From NCBI RefSeq assembly GCF_008364765.1, contig NZ_VTUY01000008.1, positions 124,001-188,000 on the forward strand: a DNA stretch of 64,000 nt, written 5' to 3'. Position 1 is the stretch's first letter; the number at the start of each line of letters is the position of its first letter. The DNA comes from Bacillus sp. CH30_1T (GTDB lineage: Bacteria > Bacillota > Bacilli > Bacillales > Bacillaceae_B). The translations under genes and the position numbers were made by a program. The notes below the pieces were generated by a model. The model had not been told where the DNA came from and did no database searches. It worked only from the letters and a program-made list of their open reading frames with translations. Below, one piece after another: positions 1-9,606 of the stretch.

Positions 1-1050
1 AATCGATTTGCCGGTGAAGAGGAAGGATATATATATTCAAGACTGGGTAACCCGACAGTATCGATTCTGGAAGACAGAATGGCATCATTGGAAGGCGGCG
101 GGGCTGCCCTTGCCTTTGGTTCCGGTATGGCAGCTGTGTCCGCCGTATTATTCTCCTTAACCAAATCAGGAGATCATATCCTATGCTCTCAAGGCGTCTA
201 TGGCTGTACGTTCGGTTTACTTCAGTTACTCCAAGAGAAATTCTCCATTCAACATGATTTCTCTGCCATGAGTACAGAAGAAGAAATCCGGGAGAAAATC
301 ACAGAGCATACGAGCTGTATATATGTAGAAACACCAATCAATCCGACCATGCAATTAATTGATCTTGAGCTTGTCGTGAAGGTCGCCCGTGAAAAAGGGA
401 TTCCTGTAGTGGTTGATAATACATTCTGTTCTCCTTATTTACAACGACCGTTGGAACTGGGATGCGATATTGTCATTCACAGTGCGACGAAGTACATCGG
501 TGGTCATGGAGATGTGGTCGCGGGGCTGGTTGTGGGATCACAGGAGAAGATGGCAGAAATTCGCATGACGACTCAGAAGGATATAGGAGGAATCATTTCT
601 CCTTTTGACGCATGGTTATTATTGCGTGGGTTAAAAACGTTGGCTGTGCGAATGGACCGTCACTGTGAAAGTGCAGAGAAGATTGCACGTCTGTTAGCCG
701 AACACCCTGCGGTAGAAACCGTCATCTACCCTGGACATTCCAACCATCCTCAACATGAGGTCATGAAGAAACAAATGAAGAAAGCCGGAGGAATGATATC
801 CTTTACTATAAAAGGATCGAAGGAAGAGGCCCAGAAGCTGATGGATGATCTGGAGATGATCAAGATTGCCGTGAGTCTGGGGGATGCAGAAACATTAATC
901 CAGCATCCGGCTACCATGACTCATGCAGTCGTACCTGAAGAGTCAAGAAAAAACATGGGAATCAGTGACACGCTCCTAAGACTTTCGGTAGGATTGGAAG
1001 CGTCGGAGGATATTTGGGATGATTTAGCTCAAGCGTTGAATAAGGCATAA
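1..1050 (+). CDS. mgl: Methionine gamma-lyase, PLP-dependent (5' end outside window)
   Basis: Cys/Met metabolism PLP enzyme, type I fold. The reading frame is open from base 1, so roughly the first 50 residues of a ~390-aa protein are missing. The sequence shows SRLGNPT, the FGSGMAA loop, VVDNTF, and the PLP-lysine motif HSATKYIGGH. The motif YGCTF carries the cysteine characteristic of L-methionine gamma-lyases, where cystathionine enzymes usually have YGGT, so I prefer MGL (methionine to methanethiol, 2-oxobutanoate and ammonia) over a cystathionine lyase or synthase. A good terminator follows the stop. Substrate assignment is from motif only. Confidence 0.82.
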   Translation, partial: NRFAGEEEGYIYSRLGNPTVSILEDRMASLEGGGAALAFGSGMAAVSAVLFSLTKSGDHILCSQGVYGCTFGLLQLLQEKFSIQHDFSAMSTEEEIREKITEHTSCIYVETPINPTMQLIDLELVVKVAREKGIPVVVDNTFCSPYLQRPLELGCDIVIHSATKYIGGHGDVVAGLVVGSQEKMAEIRMTTQKDIGGIISPFDAWLLLRGLKTLAVRMDRHCESAEKIARLLAEHPAVETVIYPGHSNHPQHEVMKKQMKKAGGMISFTIKGSKEEAQKLMDDLEMIKIAVSLGDAETLIQHPATMTHAVVPEESRKNMGISDTLLRLSVGLEASEDIWDDLAQALNKA

Positions 1051-1054
1051 GTAA

Positions 1055-1092
1055 AAAGGAAGGAACCCGGGCTGGCTGGTTCCTTCCCTTTT
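1055..1092 (+). terminator. Rho-independent terminator of the mgl-like gene
   Basis: Inverted repeat AAGGAAGGAACC / GGTTCCTTCC starting 6 bp after the stop codon, followed by CTTTT. Confidence 0.8.
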
Positions 1093-1130
1093 AGTGATGT
1101 GTTGTAATCGTGATTAGTGAGCAGCTGGTT

Positions 1131-1230
1131 CACAATTTGGCGCAACAAACGCTGAAAGTGGCACAACAACCGGCCAAAGTGGCACAACAACCGGGCAAAG
1201 TGGCACAACACCCCCTCGAATTGGACCATC
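1131..1230. repeat. Helically phased 21-bp repeat array (array A)
   Basis: Core TGGCRCAAC begins at 1138, 1159, 1180 and 1201, and a decayed copy TGGACCAT at 1222: an exact 21-bp period. The middle units read AAAGTGGCACAACAACCGGs. The array lies between two convergent genes, after the mgl terminator and before the ytsP terminator. On the minus strand the 21-bp unit gives an open frame repeating LCHFxRL, which I regard as a by-product of the period. The stretch GTTCACAATTTGGCGCAACA is shared with array B near 16080. Confidence 0.85.
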
Positions 1231-1237
1231 CCCATCC

Positions 1238-1273
1238 AAAAAAATAAGACAGACCCTGTCGGCAAGGTCTGTC
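1238..1273 (-). terminator. Rho-independent terminator of the fRMsr gene
   Basis: On the minus strand GACAGACC / GGTCTGTC with a 10-nt loop is followed by TTATTTTTTT. It lies just after the stop codon of the minus-strand gene. Confidence 0.8.
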
Positions 1274-1283
1274 AGAATGGATT

Positions 1284-1784
1284 TTAAAGGTGGCGCATTA
1301 GCTCTTCCACAAAAATCTCCAAGTACTTCTGGTCCTCTTCATCAAATCTGGCTTTTTCCGGACTATCTATATCCAGTACGCCGATCAGTTTTCCCTCTTT
1401 CACAAGGGGAACGACGATTTCTGATTGAGAGGCTGCATCACATGCGATATGCCCGGGGAATTGATGAACATCATCAATCAAAAGTGTTTTTTGTTCACTT
1501 GCAGATGTACCGCAAACGCCTCGGCCCAATGGGATCCTTACGCATGCAGGCAGTCCCTGGAATGGTCCTAACACCAGTTGATTGCTTTCTTCTTCATATA
1601 AATAGAATCCTACCCAGTTAATACGGTCCATAAATTGATTTAAGAGGGCAGAAGCATTGCTTAAATTAGCAATTCGATTCGGTTCGCCTTCTAATAAAGC
1701 TTTCAGTTGTTTCGTAACAAGACCAAAGCCCTGTTCCTTTGTACCTTGATATTTTTCTGCTTTAAACACCAACAGCTCCCCCAA
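1284..1784 (-). CDS. ytsP: Free methionine-(R)-sulfoxide reductase, GAF domain (YtsP-like)
   Basis: 166-aa single GAF-domain protein that reduces free L-methionine-R-sulfoxide. It has the three redox cysteines at C81, C91 and C115. The spacing of 10 and 24 residues is identical to Cys84/Cys94/Cys118 of the E. coli enzyme (motifs LPACVRIPLGRGVCGTSA and HIACDAASQSE). Length is normal for the family. It is convergent with the methionine gamma-lyase gene and divergent from refZ, the ytsP-yttP arrangement of B. subtilis. It acts in the cytoplasm in oxidative repair. Confidence 0.9.
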   Translation of the reverse strand: MGELLVFKAEKYQGTKEQGFGLVTKQLKALLEGEPNRIANLSNASALLNQFMDRINWVGFYLYEEESNQLVLGPFQGLPACVRIPLGRGVCGTSASEQKTLLIDDVHQFPGHIACDAASQSEIVVPLVKEGKLIGVLDIDSPEKARFDEEDQKYLEIFVEELMRHL

Positions 1785-2053
1785 TTCTACAAAATGTGCG
1801 CTATTTCATGTCCGTTTGTTCCCTCAAGCCCACTATACAACAAATCCTGTCGAGAAATACTTAAAGGAAATCCACATGAAAACACGAATTATTTGAGTAA
1901 ACAAACTATAATAGAAACATCTATTGAACCATTTTTAGCATAATTCATCGAAACCTTCAATGATTTAGATTTTTTCATCAAAAGATTTTTAATATATTGA
2001 ATTCTTGTCACTGTTTTTTTCATACGCCTATCATATTTGAAAGAAGGGGAAAT

Positions 2054-2707
2054 ATGAAAAAACTAGATACCTCCATACCGACGAAAGACGCCATTTTTCA
2101 AGCGGCCGTGTATTTGTTTTATGATCATGGCTTTGATGGAACCTCTGTCCGGGATATAGCAAAAAGAGCGAATGTTAATCCTGCTACCATCTCCTATTAT
2201 TTTAAAGGGAAGCAGGGTGTGCTGGAAGCGTGCTTCACTCATTTCTTTGAACAGTATCTGCGCTTTCTTCAGGAAGAAGTGGAAGCCTTGAATTATGTAA
2301 GTGCGGATTTATGCTTAAAGCGAGCAGTGTACAAAATCTTGAAATTCCAAAGTGACCATCATCAATTATCCAGGTTTATCTGGAGGGAAGTTTCGATAGA
2401 TTCGCAGGTTGTTCGTGAAATCATTGCTTCCTATTTAATGAAGGAAAGACATTATATGAAGAGATTGTTTGAACAAGGGATGAAAGATCATGCCTTGAAG
2501 AAACAGCCTGTCAGCTTTCTGGTGATTCAGCTCAAGTCCATGCTGACAATGCCGTTTCTCAATAGCCAGCAACTAAGGGAAGTATGGCAAATGTTCCCGC
2601 AGGAATATTATTTTATTGATCAATACTACAAGAATATTGATCAATGGATCGATTTACTACTCGTCTCCGAAGCGAAGGAAGTCATGAAGAAAGAACTAAT
2701 TATCTAA
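2054..2707 (+). CDS. refZ: RefZ, TetR-family DNA-binding regulator of FtsZ positioning
   Basis: 217-aa TetR/AcrR protein. The N-terminal HTH (about residues 13-60: AIFQAAVYLFYDHGFDGTSV, then ATISYYFKGKQGVLEAC) is followed by an all-helical C-terminal domain. In B. subtilis RefZ (YttP) binds motifs near oriC and modulates FtsZ ring assembly at the start of sporulation. The ATG at 2054 is preceded by AAGAAGGGG at good spacing; an upstream in-frame ATG at 1997 has no ribosome site. The ytsP-refZ-hisJ-ezrA neighbourhood supports orthology. Confidence 0.88.
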   Translation: MKKLDTSIPTKDAIFQAAVYLFYDHGFDGTSVRDIAKRANVNPATISYYFKGKQGVLEACFTHFFEQYLRFLQEEVEALNYVSADLCLKRAVYKILKFQSDHHQLSRFIWREVSIDSQVVREIIASYLMKERHYMKRLFEQGMKDHALKKQPVSFLVIQLKSMLTMPFLNSQQLREVWQMFPQEYYFIDQYYKNIDQWIDLLLVSEAKEVMKKELII

Positions 2708-2723
2708 GCATGGAAAAGTGACA

Positions 2724-2762
2724 AAAGAACTCTTCTCAGTTAATTGAAGAGTTCTTTGTTTT
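2724..2762. terminator. Bidirectional terminator between refZ and hisJ
   Basis: Perfect 12-bp stem AAAGAACTCTTC / GAAGAGTTCTTT with A and T tracts on both sides, between convergent genes. Confidence 0.85.
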
Positions 2763-2764
2763 TA

Positions 2765-3556
2765 TCATTGCATCTCTGCTCTACCTTGACCGACACCTGC
2801 AGCTGTATGGGCATCGGACCCGTAAACGGTTTTGATTCTTAAGGAAAGAGCTTGTTGAATGATATCAGTTGGCGGATAAGGCTCACCACAGTAGGGTTTA
2901 ACCAGGCCGGACCCATTATAGTCCAACTCCAAATTCCTCGATGCCATTTCTTTTAAAATCAAAGAGGTTTTATCAGAAAAAGAATGTGAGGCGGGATATA
3001 GCCGTTGAAATTTCTTTACGAGGGTCATATGGCCGATCCGCTTAGGCTTATTAGGTCCCAAGTCAGCTCTGATCGACTTTATTACCGTGTCATAATAACG
3101 TTCGTAAATCGCATCGACGGATCCGTAATAATCAATCATAGATTTAAATACATCAGGACTGAAGTCCAGGCAATCCCATTTTCCATCGTGCTGCAAAAAA
3201 TGGACAGAAAGAATGCTATCATCCAATCGGGGTCCGTATGTATTTAAGAATTCAGTTGTTTCTCTTTCGAAGCCTGCAATGTAATCTATCTCTAACCCTG
3301 AACGAATCGTGATTTTATCTTTATATTTCTCCTTAACGAAATCCAGAGTTTGAAAGTATTCCAAAAGATGCAATGGATCCATTCCGCTATCCTTGTCGGG
3401 TGTTGTATCTTCAAAACCCTTGGGAAGTGGCGCATGCTCCGTAAATGTTATAGCAGAATAGTTTAAAGAGAGCGCTTTTTCAATATACATTTCAAATGTA
3501 TCGTCACTTCCATGGGGACAAAAAGGGGTATGAATATGTCCGTCCACTTTTACCAA
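2765..3556 (-). CDS. hisJ: Histidinol-phosphatase HisJ, PHP family
   Basis: 263-aa polymerase-and-histidinol-phosphatase (PHP) domain protein that dephosphorylates L-histidinol phosphate in histidine synthesis. Metal-binding motifs are visible in order: DGHIHTPFCPHG at residues 5-16, TFTEHAP, the GLEIDY acidic strand, and GSDAH near the C-terminus. The start is TTG at 3556, with GGAAG about 8 nt upstream; no in-frame ATG fits better. As in B. subtilis it lies next to refZ and ezrA rather than in the his operon. Confidence 0.92.
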   Translation of the reverse strand: MVKVDGHIHTPFCPHGSDDTFEMYIEKALSLNYSAITFTEHAPLPKGFEDTTPDKDSGMDPLHLLEYFQTLDFVKEKYKDKITIRSGLEIDYIAGFERETTEFLNTYGPRLDDSILSVHFLQHDGKWDCLDFSPDVFKSMIDYYGSVDAIYERYYDTVIKSIRADLGPNKPKRIGHMTLVKKFQRLYPASHSFSDKTSLILKEMASRNLELDYNGSGLVKPYCGEPYPPTDIIQQALSLRIKTVYGSDAHTAAGVGQGRAEMQ

Positions 3557-3769
3557 AAGTCTTCACTTCCTTGTAAATAGTGATTATTTCGAAAGAAAAA
3601 AGTCTATTTTTCCTTGAATTTGCTGAAAATGACTTTTTATCACTGAAAAATTAGAAATTAATAGTCAAAAATTGTCGTTAACATGGTATCATTATAGCAA
3701 TGAGAATTTATTAATGAAACATTCAAATTGATATAGATGTCTACTGAATAGTTGAACAGGGGGCTTAAG

Positions 3770-5464
3770 ATGCAATACGTCATCGCTGGAATAATACTAA
3801 TCTTAATCGTATTCCTTATCGGATTTATCTCGAGAAAAAAATATTACGCTGAAATTGATCGCTATGAAGCTTGGAAGATAGATATTATGAACAAGCCGGT
3901 TTCAGATGAACTCTCCAAAGTGAAGCAACTGAATATGACGGGGCAGACAGAAGAATTGTTTGACGCTTGGAGACAAGGATGGGATGAGATTGTTGCTGTA
4001 CAGCTTCCTGATGTTGAAGAACTTTTATTTGATGCAGAAGAGTACACCGATAAATTTCGATTTACTAGAACAAAAGAGATACTATCCCGTATCGACAAGG
4101 TTCTGACTGAAACGGAACAGAAAATCGAGGAAATTCTGACAGAGTTAAATGAGCTGATCGGCAGTGAAGAGAAGAACCGTGAAGAAATCCAATCTCTTCA
4201 AGAAGACTATCGAAACAGTAAAAAGCAGTTACTTGCGTATCGTCATACATATGGTCAAGCCGCTAAGTACATAGAGAACATTTTAGATAAGCTCTCTGAA
4301 CAAATGGATCAATTCAATGACTTAACAGAGCAGGGGAATTATCTGGATGCAAGAGAAATAGTCCTTAGTCTGGCACAGGAAATGAAGGATGTTTCCTACA
4401 AAATGGAGACGGTTCCGAAGCTGATCACCGATTGCGAAAACCTTTTGCCTACACAATTGTCCGAGCTTGAAGCGGGATACGTGGAGATGAAGGGGCAAGG
4501 ATATATGCTTGATCATATTGAAGTAGAGAAAGAGGTTGCATCCCTGAAGGATACCCTGCTCCACTTTAATAAAAATCTTGAAGAGCTGAAGGTAGAAGAG
4601 GTAGAAGAAGGAATTCAGGAAATTAAAGTAAAGGTCGAGAACCTTTATGATTTGCTGGAAAAAGAAGTACATGCCAAACATTTTGTCCAACAGTATAAAG
4701 ATCAAACGACTGAAGGATTGATCAAGGCCAAGGAAGATAATGAAGATATTCAATCTGAAGTAACACTTGTGAAACAAGGCTACCATCTTCAAGATGCGGA
4801 CCTTGATACACCGTACGAAATTGAAACGAAAATCATTCAGCTTTCAAAGCGGCACGAAATGTTGATGAATAAAGAAGAATCGAATGAAACTGCGTTCTCC
4901 TCACTAAGTGATGAGCTGAAAGAAATCCGAAACGGTCTGGAAGAACTGAATCGGGAACAGAGTGAGTTTTCCATCTACTTACAAAACTTGCGTAAGGATG
5001 AGCTGGCAACCCGCGAAAAAATCCAGGAGCTTAAGAAGAAGGTGGCTGAAGCGAGCCGCATGATTTCAAAGAGTAATGTACCTGGCTTACCTGTTGATTA
5101 CAAGGATCTTCTTGATGAGGTCCATCGGAAGATTGAGCAAGTGAATGCAAGTTTAACCGAGAAGCCTTTAAACATGAAGTTTGTTCAAGAAACTCTACTT
5201 GGAGCAGAAGACACTGTCGATCATTTTTACACGAAGACGGGAGATTTGATCGAAAACGTACTTCTATCCGAGAAAATCATTCAATACGGAAATCGCTACC
5301 GTAGTAAGTATAGTTCAGTCAAGGATGGTCTTCAGTCTGCTGAAGAATCCTTCCGTCAATATGATTACCGCAAAGCATTGGAAGAAGCCGCAACAACGAT
5401 TGAAAAAGTAGAGCCGGGTGCTCTTAAGAAAATCGAGAAAATGATGGATCTTGAGGAAAAATAA
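3770..5464 (+). CDS. ezrA: EzrA, septation ring formation regulator
   Basis: 564-aa membrane protein with one N-terminal transmembrane helix (about residues 2-22) followed by spectrin-like coiled-coil repeats rich in Glu, Lys and Leu. It interacts with FtsZ, prevents extra Z-rings and connects division with peptidoglycan synthesis. The QYGNRYR sequence near residue 512 matches the conserved QNR patch of EzrA. ATG at 3770 follows AGGGGG at correct distance; a TTG at 3752 is in frame but unlikely. Length equals the B. subtilis protein. Confidence 0.96.
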   Translation: MQYVIAGIILILIVFLIGFISRKKYYAEIDRYEAWKIDIMNKPVSDELSKVKQLNMTGQTEELFDAWRQGWDEIVAVQLPDVEELLFDAEEYTDKFRFTRTKEILSRIDKVLTETEQKIEEILTELNELIGSEEKNREEIQSLQEDYRNSKKQLLAYRHTYGQAAKYIENILDKLSEQMDQFNDLTEQGNYLDAREIVLSLAQEMKDVSYKMETVPKLITDCENLLPTQLSELEAGYVEMKGQGYMLDHIEVEKEVASLKDTLLHFNKNLEELKVEEVEEGIQEIKVKVENLYDLLEKEVHAKHFVQQYKDQTTEGLIKAKEDNEDIQSEVTLVKQGYHLQDADLDTPYEIETKIIQLSKRHEMLMNKEESNETAFSSLSDELKEIRNGLEELNREQSEFSIYLQNLRKDELATREKIQELKKKVAEASRMISKSNVPGLPVDYKDLLDEVHRKIEQVNASLTEKPLNMKFVQETLLGAEDTVDHFYTKTGDLIENVLLSEKIIQYGNRYRSKYSSVKDGLQSAEESFRQYDYRKALEEAATTIEKVEPGALKKIEKMMDLEEK

Positions 5465-5479
5465 TATTCATCACAAATA

Positions 5480-5522
5480 AAAAGGACTGATTTAGAATGA
5501 ACTTCTAAATCAGTCCTTTTTT
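5480..5522. terminator. Bidirectional terminator between ezrA and braB
   Basis: 17-bp perfect stem AAAAGGACTGATTTAGA / TCTAAATCAGTCCTTTT with a 7-nt loop, between convergent genes. Confidence 0.9.
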
Positions 5523-5529
5523 CATGTAA

Positions 5530-6870
5530 TCAACTGGCTTCAATCGTCCGCTTTGTCTGTCCCGCAAGTGCGGCAATAACGAATCCAATGATTGCACCGA
5601 TCATAGCCGGCACTAACCAGCCGATCCCTTGAGTATAGAAAGGAAGGAATTCAAGTGATTGACTGATGGCGGTCACGTCAATCCCGGCGGTTTTAATCCC
5701 ATCAATTAAACTGATCAAGCCCGTTGGAATCAGGGCTCCCACGTAGACGAGTGAATAGCCGTTAAATCCGTTATGCATGAACGACAGTAAGATCAATACG
5801 ATGGCCAATGGGTAGATGAAGATGAGTACCGGTAATGATACAGCAATCAGCTGAGTCAACCCAATATTGGCAATAATCATACTAAATACAGACATGATGA
5901 TCACTAACTTCGGATAAGATACAGGAAGAATCTTTGCGAAATATTGCGAACATGCAGAAACAAGTCCGACTGAAGTAGTGATACATGCAAACGTAATCGC
6001 CAGTCCCAGTATGATTGTCCCTGATGAGCCGAATAAATGACTCGCTGCCGCTGTAAGAATGGCACCACCGTTAGCTTGAGTACCAATGGAATTTGTACTT
6101 GTAGCTCCAATGTAACTTAAGGATAAATAAACAAGTGCTAAACCGATTGCAGCGATGACTCCTGCAATGATCGTAATGCGCGTCAGGTTCGCTTTACTCG
6201 TCACACCACGGTCTTTAATGGAATTAATGACCACAATCCCGAATACTAAAGCGGCGATTGTATCCATCGTTAAATATCCCTCAATGAATCCCTTGAACAG
6301 CGCTCCATCTTGATAAGCGGGGTTCGGTGCTCCGAAATCTCCCATAGGAGTTACAATACTCTTGACCACTAAGATCGAAAGAATCAGAATCAGGGAAGGT
6401 GTTAAAATCTTTCCGATTCTGTCTACGAGCTTTGAAGGATTCATCGCAAGCCATGCGGTTAATCCAAAAAAGATGATTGTATAAATGAATAAAGGAGTTC
6501 CGTATTTTGCGACACCTTCGGGTAAAAATGGGATCACTCCGATTTCATAAGCAACCGTACCGGTTCTCGGAATCCCGAAAAATGGCCCAATGGCCAAGTA
6601 CATAACAATCGTAAATACTAATCCATATAAAGGATGAACACGGTTTGCAAGTGTCTGAAGATCTCCACCAGATTTGGCGATGGCGATAACACCCAATAAA
6701 GGAAGTCCTACTCCTGTAATGAGAAAACCGATAATACCGGTCCAGACATGTTCCCCGGCCTGCTGACCTAAAAAGGGCGGGAAAATCATATTACCTGCTC
6801 CGAGGAAAAGAGCAAAGAGCATTAATCCTATCGTAAAGATTTGGCTGAATGACAGCGCTTTCTCATTCAT
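5530..6870 (-). CDS. braB: Branched-chain amino acid transport system II carrier protein (LIVCS family)
   Basis: 446-aa, about 12-TM secondary transporter that imports Leu, Ile and Val with sodium or protons. The N-terminal signature FALFLGAGNMIFPPFLGQQAG (residues ~16-36) is diagnostic of BrnQ/BraB. The ATG at 6870 has GGAGGGG 8 nt upstream; the in-frame ATG at 6906 lacks one. It sits between ezrA and nifZ as braB does in B. subtilis. The upstream region (6871-7211) is AT-rich and shared with the divergent cysteine desulfurase gene. Confidence 0.93.
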   Translation of the reverse strand: MNEKALSFSQIFTIGLMLFALFLGAGNMIFPPFLGQQAGEHVWTGIIGFLITGVGLPLLGVIAIAKSGGDLQTLANRVHPLYGLVFTIVMYLAIGPFFGIPRTGTVAYEIGVIPFLPEGVAKYGTPLFIYTIIFFGLTAWLAMNPSKLVDRIGKILTPSLILILSILVVKSIVTPMGDFGAPNPAYQDGALFKGFIEGYLTMDTIAALVFGIVVINSIKDRGVTSKANLTRITIIAGVIAAIGLALVYLSLSYIGATSTNSIGTQANGGAILTAAASHLFGSSGTIILGLAITFACITTSVGLVSACSQYFAKILPVSYPKLVIIMSVFSMIIANIGLTQLIAVSLPVLIFIYPLAIVLILLSFMHNGFNGYSLVYVGALIPTGLISLIDGIKTAGIDVTAISQSLEFLPFYTQGIGWLVPAMIGAIIGFVIAALAGQTKRTIEAS

Positions 6871-7211
6871 ATATACCCCTCCGTTTGTAATCGTTATCAT
6901 AAGCAAAATTATCTTATCATAAGAATGTAGAAAAATGTCGAAAAACTAAATAGTCTTACAATTTAGTATATTTAAATAACTTTTCCGATTATTTCCTTTA
7001 TGATTCTCGCAAAAATTCTGTCATTTTTCAATGATTATTTTTGGAAATTGCTTAAAATTATCGGATGATCTTAGAAAATTAGTATTGCTACAATAATATC
7101 TTGCCCCGTATGTTGAATAAGATTTGGGTTCAGGATGATTTATGGTAAGATTAATGATTGAATATAATACTGTGAAATCTGCAGGTCACCATAGCAAAAG
7201 AAGGTGAAGTC
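6871..7211. other. Divergent AT-rich intergenic region braB / nifZ
   Basis: 341 bp, strongly AT-rich, holding both promoters. In B. subtilis braB is under nutrient regulators, so binding sites are expected here, but I could not identify a convincing CodY box or riboswitch by eye. No gene seen. Confidence 0.5.
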
Positions 7212-8363
7212 TTGATTTATTTAGATAATAGTGCAACAACCAAGCCATATAAGGAAGTACTGGATACATTTCTTAAAGTGAATGAAAGCTTTTATGCAAA
7301 TCCTTCATCGATTCATTCCTTTGGAGGGCAAATTGAGAAATTAATTCAACAATCCAGGGAACAAGTAGCTTCTTTATTAGATATAAAGCAGAAAGAGGTA
7401 TTCTTTACCTCTGGCGGAACTGAATCGAATAACCTGGCGATAAAGGGGACGGCTATACAATACGGGCACAGAGGAAAGCATATTATTACGACGAAAATCG
7501 AGCACCCTTCCGTCCGGAGTGCCGTTAAACAATTAGAGATATTTGGGTATTCAGTGACCTATCTTGATGTTGATGCGCAAGGCAGGATTCAACCTGAACA
7601 AGTAAAAGACGCCATTAAGGAAGACACTATTCTCGTCTCTGTCATGCAGGTAAACAACGAAATCGGGAGTGTCCAGCCTATCCGGGAGATAGGAATGCTG
7701 CTGGGGGACTATCCAAAGATCCTTTTTCACGTCGATGCTGTTCAGGCTTGCGGGAAGGTCCCCCTTATTCTCCGCGAAAAGCTTATTGATTTATGCAGCA
7801 TTTCCGCTCATAAAATTCATGGCATTAAAGGAACAGGAATGCTATTCGTGAGGGACGGACTTGAGCTTTCTCCTATCATTTCAGGGGGAGAGCAAGAAGG
7901 GAATCTCAGAAGCGGTACGGAAAATACAGGAGGGATCGTGTCATTTGCAAAGGCATTAAGGATGCATCTTATCGAAAGTAAACAACAGCTTCCTAAAATG
8001 GAGGAAAACCAGCGATATTTAAGAGAAGAACTGGAAAAAATGGAAGGTGTGACCGTTCATACACCAGTGGAGCACCATGCTCCTCACATCCTTAACTTTT
8101 CTATAGAAGATTTCAAAGGTGAGGTCGTCGTTCACGCATTGGACCGACATGAGGTGTTCGTGTCCACAACAAGTGCATGTTCATCAAAGCAGAGTAAGCC
8201 AAGTCGAACCCTTCTATCGATGGGTGTTTCAAAAAGCCAGGCGAACAGCTCCATTCGAATCAGTCTATCTTTTCACAATACGATGGAAGAGTGTCGGCAG
8301 TTCATACAGTTACTAAAAAAGGAAATAGAACTATTACAAAAGACAATGAGGAGATCACGATGA
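7212..8363 (+). CDS. nifZ: Cysteine desulfurase (NifS/IscS family) dedicated to ThiI
   Basis: 383-aa PLP enzyme that removes sulfur from cysteine as a persulfide. Visible: YLDNSATT at the N-terminus, TSGGTESNN, the PLP lysine in SAHKIHG, and the active-site cysteine in TTSACSSK near residue 325. The start is TTG at 7212 with AGAAGGTGA upstream. It overlaps thiI by ATGA (8360-8363), so the two are translationally coupled. This matches the nifZ-thiI pair of B. subtilis, where this desulfurase donates sulfur to ThiI for tRNA 4-thiouridine. Confidence 0.93.
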   Translation: MIYLDNSATTKPYKEVLDTFLKVNESFYANPSSIHSFGGQIEKLIQQSREQVASLLDIKQKEVFFTSGGTESNNLAIKGTAIQYGHRGKHIITTKIEHPSVRSAVKQLEIFGYSVTYLDVDAQGRIQPEQVKDAIKEDTILVSVMQVNNEIGSVQPIREIGMLLGDYPKILFHVDAVQACGKVPLILREKLIDLCSISAHKIHGIKGTGMLFVRDGLELSPIISGGEQEGNLRSGTENTGGIVSFAKALRMHLIESKQQLPKMEENQRYLREELEKMEGVTVHTPVEHHAPHILNFSIEDFKGEVVVHALDRHEVFVSTTSACSSKQSKPSRTLLSMGVSKSQANSSIRISLSFHNTMEECRQFIQLLKKEIELLQKTMRRSR

Positions 8364-9571
8364 ATTATAATCGCATACTAGTCAGATACGGTGAAATTTC
8401 AACAAAAGGTAGAAACCGAAAGATGTTCACGGCGAAGCTACGGGAAAATATTTTGCAAGCATTGAAAGATTTCCCGACGATTTCAGTTTCAGCAAGCCGG
8501 GATCGACTGCATATCCAGTTAGGGGAAGAGAACGGGGAAGAGATTATTCCAAGATTGGAGAAAATCTTTGGAATCCAGTCCTTCAGTCCAGTTGTAAAAG
8601 TGGCTCAGGATATCGAGGAGATTAACCAAGCAGGATTGGCTCTCGTACAAAAGAGTTTCACACCGGGGAAAACATTCAAGGTGTCTGCCCGCAGAGCGGA
8701 TAAAAAGTTCACCATGGATACAAATGAATTGAATTACGAAGTGGGGTCCTATATCCTCCGAAATATGGATGGATTAAAAGTGGATGTGAAAAATCCAGAT
8801 ATAAACCTTAATGTAGAAGTAAGAAAAGAGGGTGTCTATCTTTCCTCGGAAATCTATCAAGGCTCAACGGGGATGCCGGTTGGTGCAAGCGGGAAAGCGA
8901 TGCTCATGCTATCAGGAGGCATCGATAGTCCGGTAGCCGGTTATTTAACGATGAAAAGAGGCGTCGAGGTAGAGGCGGTTCATTTCCACAGCCCACCTTT
9001 TACAAGTGAGCGGGCAAAGCAAAAGGTGATCGACCTTTCTAAGAAACTGTCTGCATTCAGTGGAAAGGTGAAATTGCATATCGTACCGTTCACGAAGATT
9101 CAGCAAACCATTCATGATCAGGTTCCTGAAAATTACACGATGACTTCAACGAGACGGATGATGCTCCGGATTGCTGACGAGATTCGTGAAAAGAATGAAG
9201 GATTGGCCCTGGTGACCGGGGAAAGTCTTGGACAGGTAGCTAGTCAAACGTTAGAAAGCATGCAGGCCATTAACGATGTGACGAATACACCCGTACTGCG
9301 ACCGCTCATCGCCATGGATAAGCTTGAAATCATTGATATCGCTCAAAAGATCGATACACATGATATCTCGATTCTTCCATATGAAGACTGCTGTACCATT
9401 TTCACGCCTCCTGCACCAAAAACAAGACCTAAAAAAGATAAAGTGGCGTATTATGAAAGCTTTGTCGATTTTGATACTCTTATTAAAGAAGCCGTCGATG
9501 GAACAGAAACCATTACGATTGATGGATCAACAGGTTCAGATGTAGAAAAAACCTTTGACGAACTACTCTAA
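8360..9571 (+). CDS. thiI: tRNA 4-thiouridine synthase ThiI
   Basis: 403-aa protein: N-terminal ferredoxin-like and THUMP domains (to about residue 165), then a PP-loop ATPase with LMLSGGIDSPVAGY near residue 183. It adenylates U8 of tRNA and transfers sulfur. The catalytic cysteine region YEDCCTIFTPP is present. No C-terminal rhodanese domain, as usual in Bacilli, so sulfur is expected directly from the coupled NifZ. The ATG overlaps the nifZ stop; a more upstream in-frame ATG lies inside nifZ and is rejected. Confidence 0.95.
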   Translation: MNYNRILVRYGEISTKGRNRKMFTAKLRENILQALKDFPTISVSASRDRLHIQLGEENGEEIIPRLEKIFGIQSFSPVVKVAQDIEEINQAGLALVQKSFTPGKTFKVSARRADKKFTMDTNELNYEVGSYILRNMDGLKVDVKNPDINLNVEVRKEGVYLSSEIYQGSTGMPVGASGKAMLMLSGGIDSPVAGYLTMKRGVEVEAVHFHSPPFTSERAKQKVIDLSKKLSAFSGKVKLHIVPFTKIQQTIHDQVPENYTMTSTRRMMLRIADEIREKNEGLALVTGESLGQVASQTLESMQAINDVTNTPVLRPLIAMDKLEIIDIAQKIDTHDISILPYEDCCTIFTPPAPKTRPKKDKVAYYESFVDFDTLIKEAVDGTETITIDGSTGSDVEKTFDELL

Positions 9572-9606
9572 AAATTTAGGATTATTTACCAACCATTTTC
9601 CTTGCA

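Noticed and set aside
1131..1230. CRISPR array
   Set aside because: Units of 21 bp abut with no spacers, degenerate sequence and no cas genes; the same applies to the other three arrays.
1029..1265. Minus-strand open frame with repeating LCHFxRL peptide
   Set aside because: The repeat comes from the 21-bp phased DNA array (21 bp = 7 codons); no ribosome site, and related arrays with 20-bp period do not keep a frame.
4322..4792. Minus-strand 156-codon frame inside ezrA
   Set aside because: Shadow of the coiled-coil coding sequence; ezrA is unambiguous.
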